A stretch of 31,166 nucleotides of DNA from assembly GCA_041591635.1 (NCBI GenBank), contig JBFHRO010000009.1:1-31166 (forward strand). The letters are read 5' to 3'. Below are positions 1-7,832 of the stretch, in pieces (positions within the stretch are counted from its first letter, which is position 1; the number at the start of each line of letters is the position of its first letter). The notes beneath the pieces are model-generated. The model worked only from the letters and a program-made list of their open reading frames with translations, had not been told where the DNA came from and did no database searches. The position numbers were made by a program, and so were the translations under genes. The DNA is from JACKOD01 sp041591635 (GTDB lineage: Bacteria; Pseudomonadota; Gammaproteobacteria; Pseudomonadales; Oleiphilaceae).

Positions 1-40
1 GTCTGGTAGGAAATCTTTCGTGGATACTACTCACATCCTT

Positions 41-72
41 GCCCGCTAGCTTCCCCGGCTACCGGGCTTTTT
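41..72 (+). terminator. Intrinsic terminator of an upstream gene
   Basis: Left arm 41-50 pairs with right arm 58-67 (nine of ten pairs, one C-C mismatch) around a 7-base loop, and five T residues follow at 68-72. This is a classical rho-independent terminator reading on the plus strand. It implies that a plus-strand gene ends just left of the window and that the acyltransferase gene starts a new unit. Confidence 0.75.
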
Positions 73-83
73 AGTTATTACCC

Positions 84-113
84 CTGACAATCTTTCCAAA
101 GCCGGCTTATTCT
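84..113 (+). promoter_or_regulatory. Possible sigma-70-type promoter for the acyltransferase/SDR pair
   Basis: CTGACA at 84-89 (five of six to the -35 consensus) and TATTCT at 108-113 (four of six to -10) are separated by 18 bases. They lie directly after the terminator and upstream of the first gene. This is a by-eye match only. Confidence 0.3.
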
Positions 114-171
114 GCTCTCATACCCTTCTGACGTGATTACACCACTTCTTTGGACAGCGTACGGGATACCC

Positions 172-987
172 ATGAGTTTGAGATCTTTTTTGAAGAAACA
201 TCTGGTACCGCAAGCGGTTGAACGCCAGCTTGATAAAATCGACAAGTCGGTCGGTTCGCTTGGCTACGACCCCTGGGGCTTTAATATTGAAACCAATCGT
301 ATTGTTTTCGCACTTTACCGCAACGTCTATGAAAAGTATTTCCGGGTACAAACCCAGGGGCTGGAAACCATCCCCGCCACCGGCCCCGTTCTGCTGATCG
401 CCAACCACAGCGGCCAGTTACCCATTGATGGCACACTCATCGCCTACGCCCTGACCACCCGCGCGCAGAACCCGCGCTTGCCGCGCGCCATGATTGAACG
501 TTTTTTTCCCACGGTTCCCTTTTTGGGCAATCTGCTCAACCAGGTGGGTGCGGTACTGGGTGATCCGGTGAATTGCGCCAAAATGCTCGAACGCGATGAA
601 GCCGTCATCGTCTTCCCCGAAGGCATTCGCGGCTCTGGCAAGCTCTACAAAGATCGCTATCAGCTCAAGCGTTTTGGCAACGGTTTCATGCATCTGGCCA
701 TGAAATACAAGGCCCCGATCATTCCCGTTGGCGTGGTGGGCTGTGAAGAAACGATTCCGGCCATTGCCAATATCAAACCGCTGGCAAAAATGCTGGGAAT
801 CCCCTACGTGCCCGTGGCCTTGCCGGTGATTTTCCCCGCCAAAGTCATTCTCAACTTTGGCCCCCCCATGTATTTTGATGGCGCCGAAGTCCCGGAAGAG
901 GAAATCACGCTGCGGGTCGAACAGGTAAAACAGGAAATCAGTCGCTTGATTGACAAAGGCTTAAGTGAACGAAAGAGGCTTTTTTGA
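172..987 (+). CDS. Lysophospholipid acyltransferase family protein (PlsC/MGAT-like)
   Basis: Probable membrane-associated acyltransferase that moves an acyl chain from acyl-CoA or acyl-ACP onto a lysolipid or other acceptor. With the ATG at 172 the protein is 271 residues. The acyltransferase core starts near residue 72. Its catalytic histidine block reads NHSGQLPID, with H79 and D86 separated by six residues, as in MGAT-like members, rather than the four of classical PlsC. The second block, FPEGIRGSGK, is the glycerolipid-binding motif, followed by a conserved IIPVGVVG stretch. An in-frame GTG at 133 would add 13 residues; neither start has a strong Shine-Dalgarno. Its stop overlaps the start of the next gene by one base, so the two are probably co-translated. 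The acceptor cannot be named from sequence. Family assignment is firm, substrate unknown. Confidence 0.85.
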   Translation: MSLRSFLKKHLVPQAVERQLDKIDKSVGSLGYDPWGFNIETNRIVFALYRNVYEKYFRVQTQGLETIPATGPVLLIANHSGQLPIDGTLIAYALTTRAQNPRLPRAMIERFFPTVPFLGNLLNQVGAVLGDPVNCAKMLERDEAVIVFPEGIRGSGKLYKDRYQLKRFGNGFMHLAMKYKAPIIPVGVVGCEETIPAIANIKPLAKMLGIPYVPVALPVIFPAKVILNFGPPMYFDGAEVPEEEITLRVEQVKQEISRLIDKGLSERKRLF

Positions 988-1934
988 TGGATACTCCTCA
1001 CTACAAACCCTGCATTCTGGTCACCGGGGCCGCCGGCGCACTGTCTCAGCAAGTGATCAATCGCCTGTCACACGAGTATCAAATCGTCGCCATCGACTTT
1101 CGCGACAAGGTATTTCTGGGCGATGACATCCCCAGTTACTGTGTTGACTTCAACAAGCGGGTATTCGAGGACCTGTTCCGGAAATATCATTTTGATGGCG
1201 TCATCCACCTTGGGCGGGTGATGGCCAGCGAGGAAACGCGCTTGCGGCGCTACAACGCCAACGTCATTGGCACCCAGAAACTGCTCGATTTGAGTCACAA
1301 GTACGGCATCAAAAAGGTTCTGATTCTCTCCACCTTCCACGTCTACGGTGCTAACGCCTATAACCCGGCCCTGATCGACGAAAGTGCGCCGTTAAAAGCC
1401 GCCGAACTGACCATGGATCTGGTGGACTCGGTCGAGCTCGAGAATCTGGCCAACATCTACTTCTGGCGCTACCCCGACCTGCACATCACCATTTTGCGCG
1501 CCTGCAACATTGTGGGCCCCGGGATCAAAAACACCATCAGCCGCTTGCTGGGCAGTCATTACTCCCCGGTACTGGCAGGTTTTTCCCCGATGATGCAGTT
1601 TATTCATATCGATGATATGGCAGATGCCATTATGGCCGCCTACCGCAAGAATTCGCCCGGCATCTACAATGTGGCTCCCGAAGACTGGGTATCCTATCAG
1701 GAAGCCTTGCGCCTGAGCGGCTGCACCCGGATTGCCTTGCCCTCGATTCCCCCTGCGTTGCCGCGCATGATTACCAGGGTACTGGGGCTGCGAAGCTTTC
1801 CCAGCTATCTGCTGAATTACTTCAAATATCCGGTGATCATCGACGGGCGCAGTTTTACGCGGCATTTTGACTTCAAGATCAAACGTCCGCTGAAAGAGAT
1901 TTTCCGCTACTACAAAGACCAGAAAACCCATTGA
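987..1934 (+). CDS. NAD-dependent epimerase/dehydratase family protein (atypical extended SDR)
   Basis: Rossmann-fold protein of the extended SDR superfamily, 315 residues. The nucleotide-binding motif TGAAGALS is at residues 13-20 (TGxxGxx, last Gly replaced by Ser). The STFHVYG block at 115-121 and the LRACNIVGPG block near 170-179 are typical of UDP-sugar epimerase-like SDRs. However, the YxxxK catalytic pair normally found between these blocks is not visible: the equivalent stretch around 141-155 contains neither Tyr nor Lys. It may therefore bind NAD(P) and a ligand without standard epimerase chemistry. The ATG is at 987, overlapping the acyltransferase stop as TGATG; an in-frame TTG at 984 is less likely. 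Coupling to the acyltransferase suggests a joint lipid or glycolipid role, which is inference. Confidence 0.85.
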   Translation: MDTPHYKPCILVTGAAGALSQQVINRLSHEYQIVAIDFRDKVFLGDDIPSYCVDFNKRVFEDLFRKYHFDGVIHLGRVMASEETRLRRYNANVIGTQKLLDLSHKYGIKKVLILSTFHVYGANAYNPALIDESAPLKAAELTMDLVDSVELENLANIYFWRYPDLHITILRACNIVGPGIKNTISRLLGSHYSPVLAGFSPMMQFIHIDDMADAIMAAYRKNSPGIYNVAPEDWVSYQEALRLSGCTRIALPSIPPALPRMITRVLGLRSFPSYLLNYFKYPVIIDGRSFTRHFDFKIKRPLKEIFRYYKDQKTH

Positions 1935-1940
1935 TGACAG

Positions 1941-1970
1941 GTAAAAGCCGGTTGCCATCTCCGGCTTTAC
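1941..1970 (+). other. RNA hairpin after the SDR gene
   Basis: GTAAAAGCCGG (1941-1951) pairs with CCGGCTTTAC (1961-1970) with one bulged A and a 9-base loop. No T run follows, so it may be a weak terminator, an mRNA-stabilising end or a processing site between the SDR gene and the small membrane protein gene. Confidence 0.4.
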
Positions 1971-2013
1971 ATCTACCCTGAAAGGTAAGGATCGATAGCG
2001 GAGGTTACTTGCT

Positions 2014-2262
2014 ATGTATCACTTGCTTGAATGTCTCATCAAGGCCATGATGCCGCTCTGGTGGCAAGACAACCGGCCAGAGGATCTGCATTTTTCGCGC
2101 CGACGCCTGACGCCCGCCTATCAAAACCGAAAATCACGGGTAAAAACCCTGTGGATTGCCTCAGGCACGCTCATGCTGATCTTTCCCTCGGTTTTTTTCG
2201 TGGTATCGCTGGCACTCTTTATGAGTTTTTTGAGCTTTAGCATTCTCGATGAACATCGCTGA
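2014..2262 (+). CDS. Small single-helix membrane protein, function unknown
   Basis: 82-residue protein that I do not recognise. An ATG at 2014 is preceded by a good Shine-Dalgarno (GCGGAGG, about nine bases upstream), which supports it as a real gene. The N-terminal half is polar to amphipathic, with a WW pair and a basic patch (RRR near 29-31, and K/R-rich 38-45). One long hydrophobic segment at about residues 46-76 (LWIASG through SFSIL) probably forms one or two membrane passes, and the tail is short and acidic (DEHR). By positive-inside reasoning the N-terminus is cytoplasmic. It ends about 50 bases before prsK and reads the same way, so co-transcription with prsKR is plausible. Function is not inferable. 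Confidence 0.65.
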   Translation: MYHLLECLIKAMMPLWWQDNRPEDLHFSRRRLTPAYQNRKSRVKTLWIASGTLMLIFPSVFFVVSLALFMSFLSFSILDEHR

Positions 2263-2314
2263 TCGAGGGCTACTCCGCTCGCGTTGCTATTAAGGACAGA
2301 CATTCACAGCCATT

Positions 2315-4390
2315 ATGACTCTCAATTTTGGCGCCATCAGTCACGGCATAGCCGCATTGGTTTATGTGGTCATCGCGGCCTTCATTCTTCGCAGCTACTT
2401 TCGCCGCAATACCGACTGGGCGCTGCTGGCAGCCATGCTGGCAAGCGCGCTCTGGCTGGGGATTCTGGCGCTTCAATCGTGGCAGGGCGTGCCTTCGTTC
2501 CATGTCCGCTTTGGTGCCGAAATTCTGCGCAACGGCGCCTGGCTGGCACTGCTGTTTATGCTGCTGGGCATAGGCAGCAAACAGCATATCCGCGTCAACA
2601 AACAGCACTTCAGGCTCGCACTTGTCAGTTACAGCCTGCTGTTCATCATGCTGTCTGCATCTGTGGCCGAAGCCCTGTGGAATATCAGTGTTATCTCTGG
2701 CAAACAGTTACTCATTGCCCAGATACTGGTGGCCCTGCTGGCCTTGATTCTGCTGGAACAGATCTGGCGCAACAGCTACGCCTACGGCCGCTCCAGCATC
2801 AAGTACCTGGTGATTGGCGTTGCCGGCATGTACGGCTATGATTTTTTCATGTACACAGATGCGCTGCTTTTACATGAAATCTCGCCGGTTATCTGGGACA
2901 CCCGCGGCGTTGCCAATACCCTGGTCACCCCCCTGATTGCAGTCACCCTCATTAACAGCAAGAAGCAACCGGTTGAGATGCAGGTATCTCGTCAAGTTGT
3001 CTTCAACTCCAGCGTTATCACCCTGGCCGGCATTTACCTCATCATCATGTCGGGGGGGGGCTACTATATCGCTTATTTCGGTGGCACCTGGGGTAATGCC
3101 CTGCAAATCATCTTCGTCTTCATGGCCATGCTGGCACTGGCATTTCTGTTGAGCTCGTCCAAACTGCGGGCTCGCCTGATGGTGTACATCAGTCAGAACT
3201 TCTTCGATTACAAATACGACTACCGTGACGAATGGCTCAAGAGCACCAAACTGCTTACCAAAAGTAATGCCAACGAAGATCTCACCGTAAGGGCCATACG
3301 GGTTCTGGCGGAACTGGTGGAAAGCCGCTCGGGCATTCTCTGGTTTCGGACCGACGATAACGTCTTTGTGGCCAAAGGCTACCTGAATACACCACCGACC
3401 CGATACAACCAGATTGATAGCGAATCCGACTTGATAACCTACTTTAATAACAATGACTGGGTTATTGATTTAAAAGAATACAATATCGATCCTACCAAAT
3501 ATAACTTTCTCGAAATCCCCGAGGTTATCACCAAAATAGATCGCCCCTGGCTGATCATTCCGCTGTACGAGGGCCATCGTTGCGCCGGTTTTGTGCTCTT
3601 GTGCGAGCCCATTGCTCCGGTGGAGTTGAACTGGGAAAACTTCGATCTGATTCGCGTTGTGGCGCGCCAGGCCTGCAGCTACCTGCTGCAAGACGATTCA
3701 CAGGACAAACTGGCCGAAGCCAAACAATTCGAAGCCGTCAACAAAACCTCTGCCTTTCTGGTACATGATCTTAAAACGGTTATCGCGCAGCTTTCCTTGA
3801 TGCTCAAAAACGCCCAGCGACATAAGACCAACCCCCAGTTTATCGATGACATGGTCAGTACCACCGAACACAGCGTGGAAAAAATGTCTCATCTGCTCGC
3901 CCAGTTACGCAATCAAACCGCGACCGATAACCAGGAAGACGTGAATCTCAAGGATCTGCTGCAGGCGCTGGTGGCGCGCCACGCCAAAACCCTTCCGGCG
4001 CCCACGCTTGTTATGGATGAGCAGTTGCCTTCCATGTGGGTGCGTGCCAATGAAACCCAGTTAAAAACCGTCCTGGGGCACATTATCCAGAATGCCCAGG
4101 ATGCCACCTCCAAAAAAAACGATGGCGAGGTGTCCATTTCGATCAAAGTCGCGAAACAGGATGCGGTGATATTTATTCAGGATAACGGCACAGGCATGAG
4201 CGAAGACTTTATCAAAACACGCCTGTTCAAACCCTTTGAGAGCACCAAGGGCTTGACCGGTATGGGCATTGGTGCCTACCAGAGTCGGGAATACATCCGC
4301 AAGATCGGCGGCACCATTAACGTGACCAGTGAACCGGGGCTCGGCACCTGCTTCAGCATCAAGTTACCCCTTCTCACCGGAGCAATCTGA
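2315..4390 (+). CDS. prsK: PEP-CTERM/XrtA system sensor histidine kinase PrsK
   Basis: Membrane histidine kinase of 691 residues, the PrsK type associated with exosortase A / PEP-CTERM systems. The N-terminal ~290 residues hold about eight hydrophobic helices, beginning GAISHGIAALVYVVIAAF. A GAF-like region follows at about 310-470. The dimerisation/phosphoacceptor region contains LVHDLK with H484 as the likely phosphorylated residue. The ATPase domain shows an N-box (VLGHIIQNAQDA), a G1 box (DNGTGM) and a G2 box (GMGIGAY). Upon stimulation it should phosphorylate PrsR, encoded 137 bases downstream. The stimulus is unknown; the family is linked to control of exopolysaccharide and PEP-CTERM protein genes. 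A run of nine G at 3052-3060 encodes residues 246-249, and the stop codon lies in a 15-bp tandem duplication. Confidence 0.92.
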   Translation: MTLNFGAISHGIAALVYVVIAAFILRSYFRRNTDWALLAAMLASALWLGILALQSWQGVPSFHVRFGAEILRNGAWLALLFMLLGIGSKQHIRVNKQHFRLALVSYSLLFIMLSASVAEALWNISVISGKQLLIAQILVALLALILLEQIWRNSYAYGRSSIKYLVIGVAGMYGYDFFMYTDALLLHEISPVIWDTRGVANTLVTPLIAVTLINSKKQPVEMQVSRQVVFNSSVITLAGIYLIIMSGGGYYIAYFGGTWGNALQIIFVFMAMLALAFLLSSSKLRARLMVYISQNFFDYKYDYRDEWLKSTKLLTKSNANEDLTVRAIRVLAELVESRSGILWFRTDDNVFVAKGYLNTPPTRYNQIDSESDLITYFNNNDWVIDLKEYNIDPTKYNFLEIPEVITKIDRPWLIIPLYEGHRCAGFVLLCEPIAPVELNWENFDLIRVVARQACSYLLQDDSQDKLAEAKQFEAVNKTSAFLVHDLKTVIAQLSLMLKNAQRHKTNPQFIDDMVSTTEHSVEKMSHLLAQLRNQTATDNQEDVNLKDLLQALVARHAKTLPAPTLVMDEQLPSMWVRANETQLKTVLGHIIQNAQDATSKKNDGEVSISIKVAKQDAVIFIQDNGTGMSEDFIKTRLFKPFESTKGLTGMGIGAYQSREYIRKIGGTINVTSEPGLGTCFSIKLPLLTGAI
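3052..3060 (+). repeat. G9 homopolymer inside prsK
   Basis: Nine consecutive G bases encode part of S246-G247-G248-G249 in the membrane region of PrsK. This is the longest G/C homopolymer I see in the window. A one-base slip would frameshift the kinase before its catalytic domain. Confidence 0.8.
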
Positions 4391-4408
4391 CCCGGAGCTA
4401 TCTGACCC
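4379..4408 (+). repeat. 15-bp tandem duplication over the prsK stop codon
   Basis: GGAGCAATCTGACCC (4379-4393) is followed directly by GGAGCTATCTGACCC (4394-4408), with one mismatch. The first copy contains the prsK stop TGA (4388-4390). The second copy is untranslated. Confidence 0.85.
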
Positions 4409-4527
4409 GCACCCAATAGGTGCAATCAATTGCATTGCAACAGGCTTGCGTCTACTCTGTGTGGCATTCCCCCGCCTGCTCACCAGGACGATTCAACCCG
4501 GAAATCCGTTTCAGGAAGATGGCCATT

Positions 4528-5910
4528 GTGAAAAAAAAATTGCTGATCATTGAAGATGACCCAGGCTTGCAAAGCCAGATGCGCTGGTGCTTCGACGACG
4601 ATATTGAGGTCTTTACCGCCGCCGACCGCGACGCTGCGCTGGCCATTTTGCGTCGCGTGGAGCCCCAGGTGATCACGCTTGATTTGGGCTTGCCGCCCGA
4701 TCCGGGGGGTTCCACCGAGGGTTTCAAGACCCTCGAAGAGATACTGCAGCTGGCTCCCAACGCCAAAATCATTGTGGTTACCGGTCGCGAAGAAAAAGAA
4801 AACGCGGTCAGGGCTATTGCTATCGGCGCCTGCGATTTCTATCAAAAACCACTGGATGCGGACATTCTGGCATTCGTGGTGAACCGCGCCTTTCGCCATT
4901 TTGAACTGGAGCAGCAAAACCAGCAGCTCATCCAGGCCCAGTCAACTTCCACCCTGCCCGGCATTATCTCCTGCAGCCCACAGATGCAGGAAATCTGCCG
5001 CACCATCGAAAAAATCTCACCCGCCGATGTCACCACCTTGCTGCTGGGCGAAACCGGTACCGGCAAAGAAGTACTGGCCAAAGCCATACATTCTCTCAGT
5101 AGTCGCCGCAACAAGCTTTTCTCTGCCATAAACTGTGCGGCGATTCCCGAAAACCTGCTTGAAAGCGAGTTGTTCGGTTACGAAAAAGGGGCCTTTACCG
5201 GCGCCACCCAAACCAAAAAAGGCAAGATCGAAATTGCCGACGGTGGCACCTTGTTTCTGGATGAGATCGGCGACATGCCCATGTCCCTTCAAGCCAAAAT
5301 GCTGCGTTTCTTGCAGGAACGGGTGATCGAACGGGTCGGCGGGGTTAAGGAAATTCCCGTCGATGTACGGGTAATCTGTGCCACACACCGCAACCTGCTA
5401 AGTCAGATCGAGCAGGGTGAGTTTCGCGAAGACCTTTTTTATCGGGTGAGTGAGATTACGCTCAACATTCCACCGCTGCGCAGCCGCAATGGCGATGCAC
5501 TGGTAATCGCCCAGGCACTGCTGAAAACCTTCTCGCAACAGATGGACAAAAAAGCACTGAGCTTCTCTGATGATGCCATCAGTGCCATCAAAAACTACGC
5601 CTGGCCGGGTAACGTTCGCGAGATGATCAACAAGGTAAAGCGTGCCACCATCATGGCGGATGGCAAGCGGGTTACGGCGGCCGACATGGAGTTGTCAGAG
5701 CATTCGGGCTCGGATATACGCCCGCTGAATCTGCGACAGGTGCGCGAAGATGCCGAACGCAGCGCCATCACCCAGGCCTTGCTGGAAGCCGGCAATAACA
5801 TGTCGCGGGCAGCGCGATTGCTGGGAATCACACGGCCGACGCTGTATAGCCTCACCGACAAGTATGAAATACAGGTGCACCAGGACAGCACAGAAGACGA
5901 GGATAGCTGA
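4528..5910 (+). CDS. prsR: PEP-CTERM-box response regulator PrsR (sigma-54-dependent activator)
   Basis: NtrC-type response regulator, 460 residues from the GTG at 4528. The receiver domain is at about 1-130 with an acidic pocket (IIEDD) and probable phosphoacceptor D52 in ITLDLGLP. The AAA+ domain has Walker A GETGTGKE (174-181), the sigma-54 contact loop GAFTGA (221-226) and Walker B GGTLFLDEIGD. A Fis-type helix-turn-helix lies at the C-terminus (AARLLGITRPTLYSLTDKY). It should activate RpoN-dependent promoters when phosphorylated by PrsK. AGGAAG at 4513-4518 sits nine bases before the GTG but touches the in-frame ATG at 4519, so GTG is the better start and gives VKKKLLIIEDD, matching the usual beginning of the family. 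An A9 run follows the start codon. A still longer open frame begins at 4420 but lacks homologous-looking sequence. Confidence 0.92.
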   Translation: MKKKLLIIEDDPGLQSQMRWCFDDDIEVFTAADRDAALAILRRVEPQVITLDLGLPPDPGGSTEGFKTLEEILQLAPNAKIIVVTGREEKENAVRAIAIGACDFYQKPLDADILAFVVNRAFRHFELEQQNQQLIQAQSTSTLPGIISCSPQMQEICRTIEKISPADVTTLLLGETGTGKEVLAKAIHSLSSRRNKLFSAINCAAIPENLLESELFGYEKGAFTGATQTKKGKIEIADGGTLFLDEIGDMPMSLQAKMLRFLQERVIERVGGVKEIPVDVRVICATHRNLLSQIEQGEFREDLFYRVSEITLNIPPLRSRNGDALVIAQALLKTFSQQMDKKALSFSDDAISAIKNYAWPGNVREMINKVKRATIMADGKRVTAADMELSEHSGSDIRPLNLRQVREDAERSAITQALLEAGNNMSRAARLLGITRPTLYSLTDKYEIQVHQDSTEDEDS

Positions 5911-6031
5911 CGGGGCGTTTTCGCTTCGCGCTTGCCTGGCTTGATTAATTGGCGATTTTGACGACACTTGAGGTTACCGGCACCCCCACAGGCCAAGGAA
6001 TATCCCTCACAGCAAAGGCAGAGCAACCCGC

Positions 6032-6883
6032 ATGAATGCCAAACAGTTTGCCAACCAGGTACAGGATCTTTTCGAACTTCCAGACACCTTTTTACGACTG
6101 CAATCATTGCAGGGCAGCGAAACCTCCTCCCTGGCCGATTACGCCGATGTCATCGCTCTGGATCCAGCACTGGCCGCCCGGGTGCTCAAACTCGCCAACA
6201 GTGTGCTCTACCGGTTTGCCGCACAAATAGACACCCTCACCCAGGCCATTAGTGTCATAGGCTCCGAAGCGGTCGTTCACCTTGCATTGGCAAACTGCAC
6301 CGGCAACATGGTGCGTACCGCCCCTAAAGGCGTGATTGATCTTGATCGTTTCTGGAATGACAGCGTCACCGCCGCACTGCTCATGCGTAACCTGGGCATA
6401 CTCAACGGCACCAAGCGGCATGAACGACTCTTCATTACCGGCCTGCTTCACAATCTGGGCGAACTGGTGGTGGCGCAACTGGAGCCGGCAACGGCAAGCA
6501 GTATCGAAAGCGAAACAAACGCGGGGGGCGAACCAAGCCAGATACAAAAGCAGCACCTTGGTTTTACCTACGCCGACTGCTCGGCCGAACTCGCCAATGG
6601 CTGGAAGCTACCCGATAACCTGGTAATCCCGATTCGATTTCAGCACAACCCGCTGCAAACCCATCTCTTTGCCAAGGAGGCCGCGCTGATGCACATTGCA
6701 CTCACACTGACCAACCTGATCAGCCGGGGGGAAAGCTTGAGCCAACTGGATGACGCCTGTCTGGCACTCGCCAGAAAAGAGGCTCTCGAACCGCCGGATC
6801 TTGAAAAAGGCATGGACTACGCGAACCTGGAATTGCTCGAGGTACTCTCCATACTGAGTCCTGGGGCTGCCAGTATCATTTAA
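6032..6883 (+). CDS. HDOD domain protein
   Basis: Cytoplasmic protein of 283 residues whose N-terminal two thirds match the HDOD domain, a non-catalytic relative of HD phosphohydrolases. Typical features are the FELPDTFLRL opening, DPALAARVLKLANS, and TLTQAISVIGSEAVVHLALAN; LLHNLGELVV stands where true HD proteins have metal-binding HD residues, here H-N. HDOD proteins usually act in signalling by protein-protein contacts. No GGDEF, EAL or receiver domain is attached. It lies 121 bases after prsR in the same direction and could be part of the same signalling unit, but no shared promoter can be proven. The ATG at 6032 has only a weak purine-rich upstream sequence. It converges with the protease gene, 30 bases away. 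Confidence 0.85.
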   Translation: MNAKQFANQVQDLFELPDTFLRLQSLQGSETSSLADYADVIALDPALAARVLKLANSVLYRFAAQIDTLTQAISVIGSEAVVHLALANCTGNMVRTAPKGVIDLDRFWNDSVTAALLMRNLGILNGTKRHERLFITGLLHNLGELVVAQLEPATASSIESETNAGGEPSQIQKQHLGFTYADCSAELANGWKLPDNLVIPIRFQHNPLQTHLFAKEAALMHIALTLTNLISRGESLSQLDDACLALARKEALEPPDLEKGMDYANLELLEVLSILSPGAASII

Positions 6884-6913
6884 TCACAAAGCTTGATATT
6901 CAAAGCACTACAG

Positions 6914-7672
6914 CTACTTCTTCAGGTAGTTTGATACCAGATCACGCAAATACCTGACAGGAATGGCATAGGTGATTGCACTGGGGTCACGCAACAGGTT
7001 TTCCCTGGTTTCCTTAACATAAACCTTGTTGATGATGGCAACCACTTCGGCCCTGTCTGCCAGATACACCGGGCTGCCACTGTTACCTGGATAGGCGGTC
7101 GCATCAAGCTGGTAGATGTTGTAGGGATTTCGCAGGCGTTTGAGGGCTTCAACCGTCAGCTGACCCGCGGTGGGCACGGGAATGGCAATCGGCGTAATGG
7201 CCGAAACAATGCCGCGATGAGTAACAGGTGTTAGTCCCAGAATCGCGCCAATGGGATAACCCGTGAAGGCAATATCGGTACCCTCCTCCAGCAAGGCTTG
7301 CGATTCTGCCAACACCAGTGCGGGCAGATGCCGGCCTTGCAGTGCCAGCAGCACAAGATCATGCTCTTCATCTTTGGCGACTACCCTGGCGGCGATCACT
7401 TCCGGTGAAGTACCGCTGCCATAAAAGGCCACCAGATACTCCTTGGGCTTTAATGCCACATCGACCACGTGGTAATTGGTTACCACCAAACCGCCATCAG
7501 CGACCGCAAAACCGGTACCCGTCAAACGGGCCTGCGGTTTGCCCAGCGGGTCGAACACGCCAATGCCAACCATGGAAGGCTTAACGGCCTTGATGGTCGA
7601 CACAAGGTCAGCGCCATGCGCCGTCGATGTCATCATCAACAGGCCAAGCAATAGAACAAGATAACGATTCAT
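6914..7672 (-). CDS. Secreted trypsin-like serine protease
   Basis: Periplasmic or secreted S1-type protease of 252 residues. The start at 7672 is chosen because AGGAG lies about eight bases upstream and it begins a clean signal peptide (basic MNRY, hydrophobic LVLLLGLLMM, cleavage after STAHG, around residue 20). An in-frame upstream start at 7747 would spoil this. The catalytic triad is visible as H68 (TNYHVVD), D105 (EEHDLVLL) and S198 (GNSGSP). There is no PDZ domain, unlike DegP/DegQ. It lies on the minus strand between the HDOD gene and the acyl-CoA ligase gene and is divergent from the latter. Its position inside the PEP-CTERM region suggests envelope or matrix protein processing, but no substrate is known. 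Confidence 0.88.
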   Translation of the reverse strand: MNRYLVLLLGLLMMTSTAHGADLVSTIKAVKPSMVGIGVFDPLGKPQARLTGTGFAVADGGLVVTNYHVVDVALKPKEYLVAFYGSGTSPEVIAARVVAKDEEHDLVLLALQGRHLPALVLAESQALLEEGTDIAFTGYPIGAILGLTPVTHRGIVSAITPIAIPVPTAGQLTVEALKRLRNPYNIYQLDATAYPGNSGSPVYLADRAEVVAIINKVYVKETRENLLRDPSAITYAIPVRYLRDLVSNYLKK

Positions 7673-7776
7673 AGAAACTCCTGGATTTACCATGCGTGTA
7701 ACTGTTACCCGGAGCACAAACTCCCCTAATACCAGCACAGCGCGCATGCTGACAATAACACTATCAGCACAGATTT

Positions 7777-7813
7777 GGAGTAAAATACTCCGCCAAGGGA
7801 GTTAACCCGGTTA
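7777..7813. promoter_or_regulatory. Two short palindromes upstream of the ligase gene
   Basis: GGAGTA-AAA-TACTCC occupies 7777-7791 and TAACC-C-GGTTA occupies 7803-7813, both between the divergent protease and ligase genes. They are candidate operators. TAAAAT at 7781-7786 resembles a -10 box but I find no -35 at the right spacing. Confidence 0.35.
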
Positions 7814-7832
7814 CCGCGAGAAGGATAAAGGG

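Noticed and set aside
2284..2841. Plus-strand frame of 185 codons overlapping the start of prsK
   Set aside because: Composition is atypical (His/Arg/Ser-rich) and it is out of frame with the clear PrsK membrane helices.
4466..4484. TGGCAT before prsR as a sigma-54 -24 element
   Set aside because: The GC dinucleotide is three bases too far away for a -12 element.
4420..4527. Longer N-terminus for PrsR
   Set aside because: The extra 36 codons do not resemble a receiver domain and the Shine-Dalgarno spacing fits the GTG at 4528.
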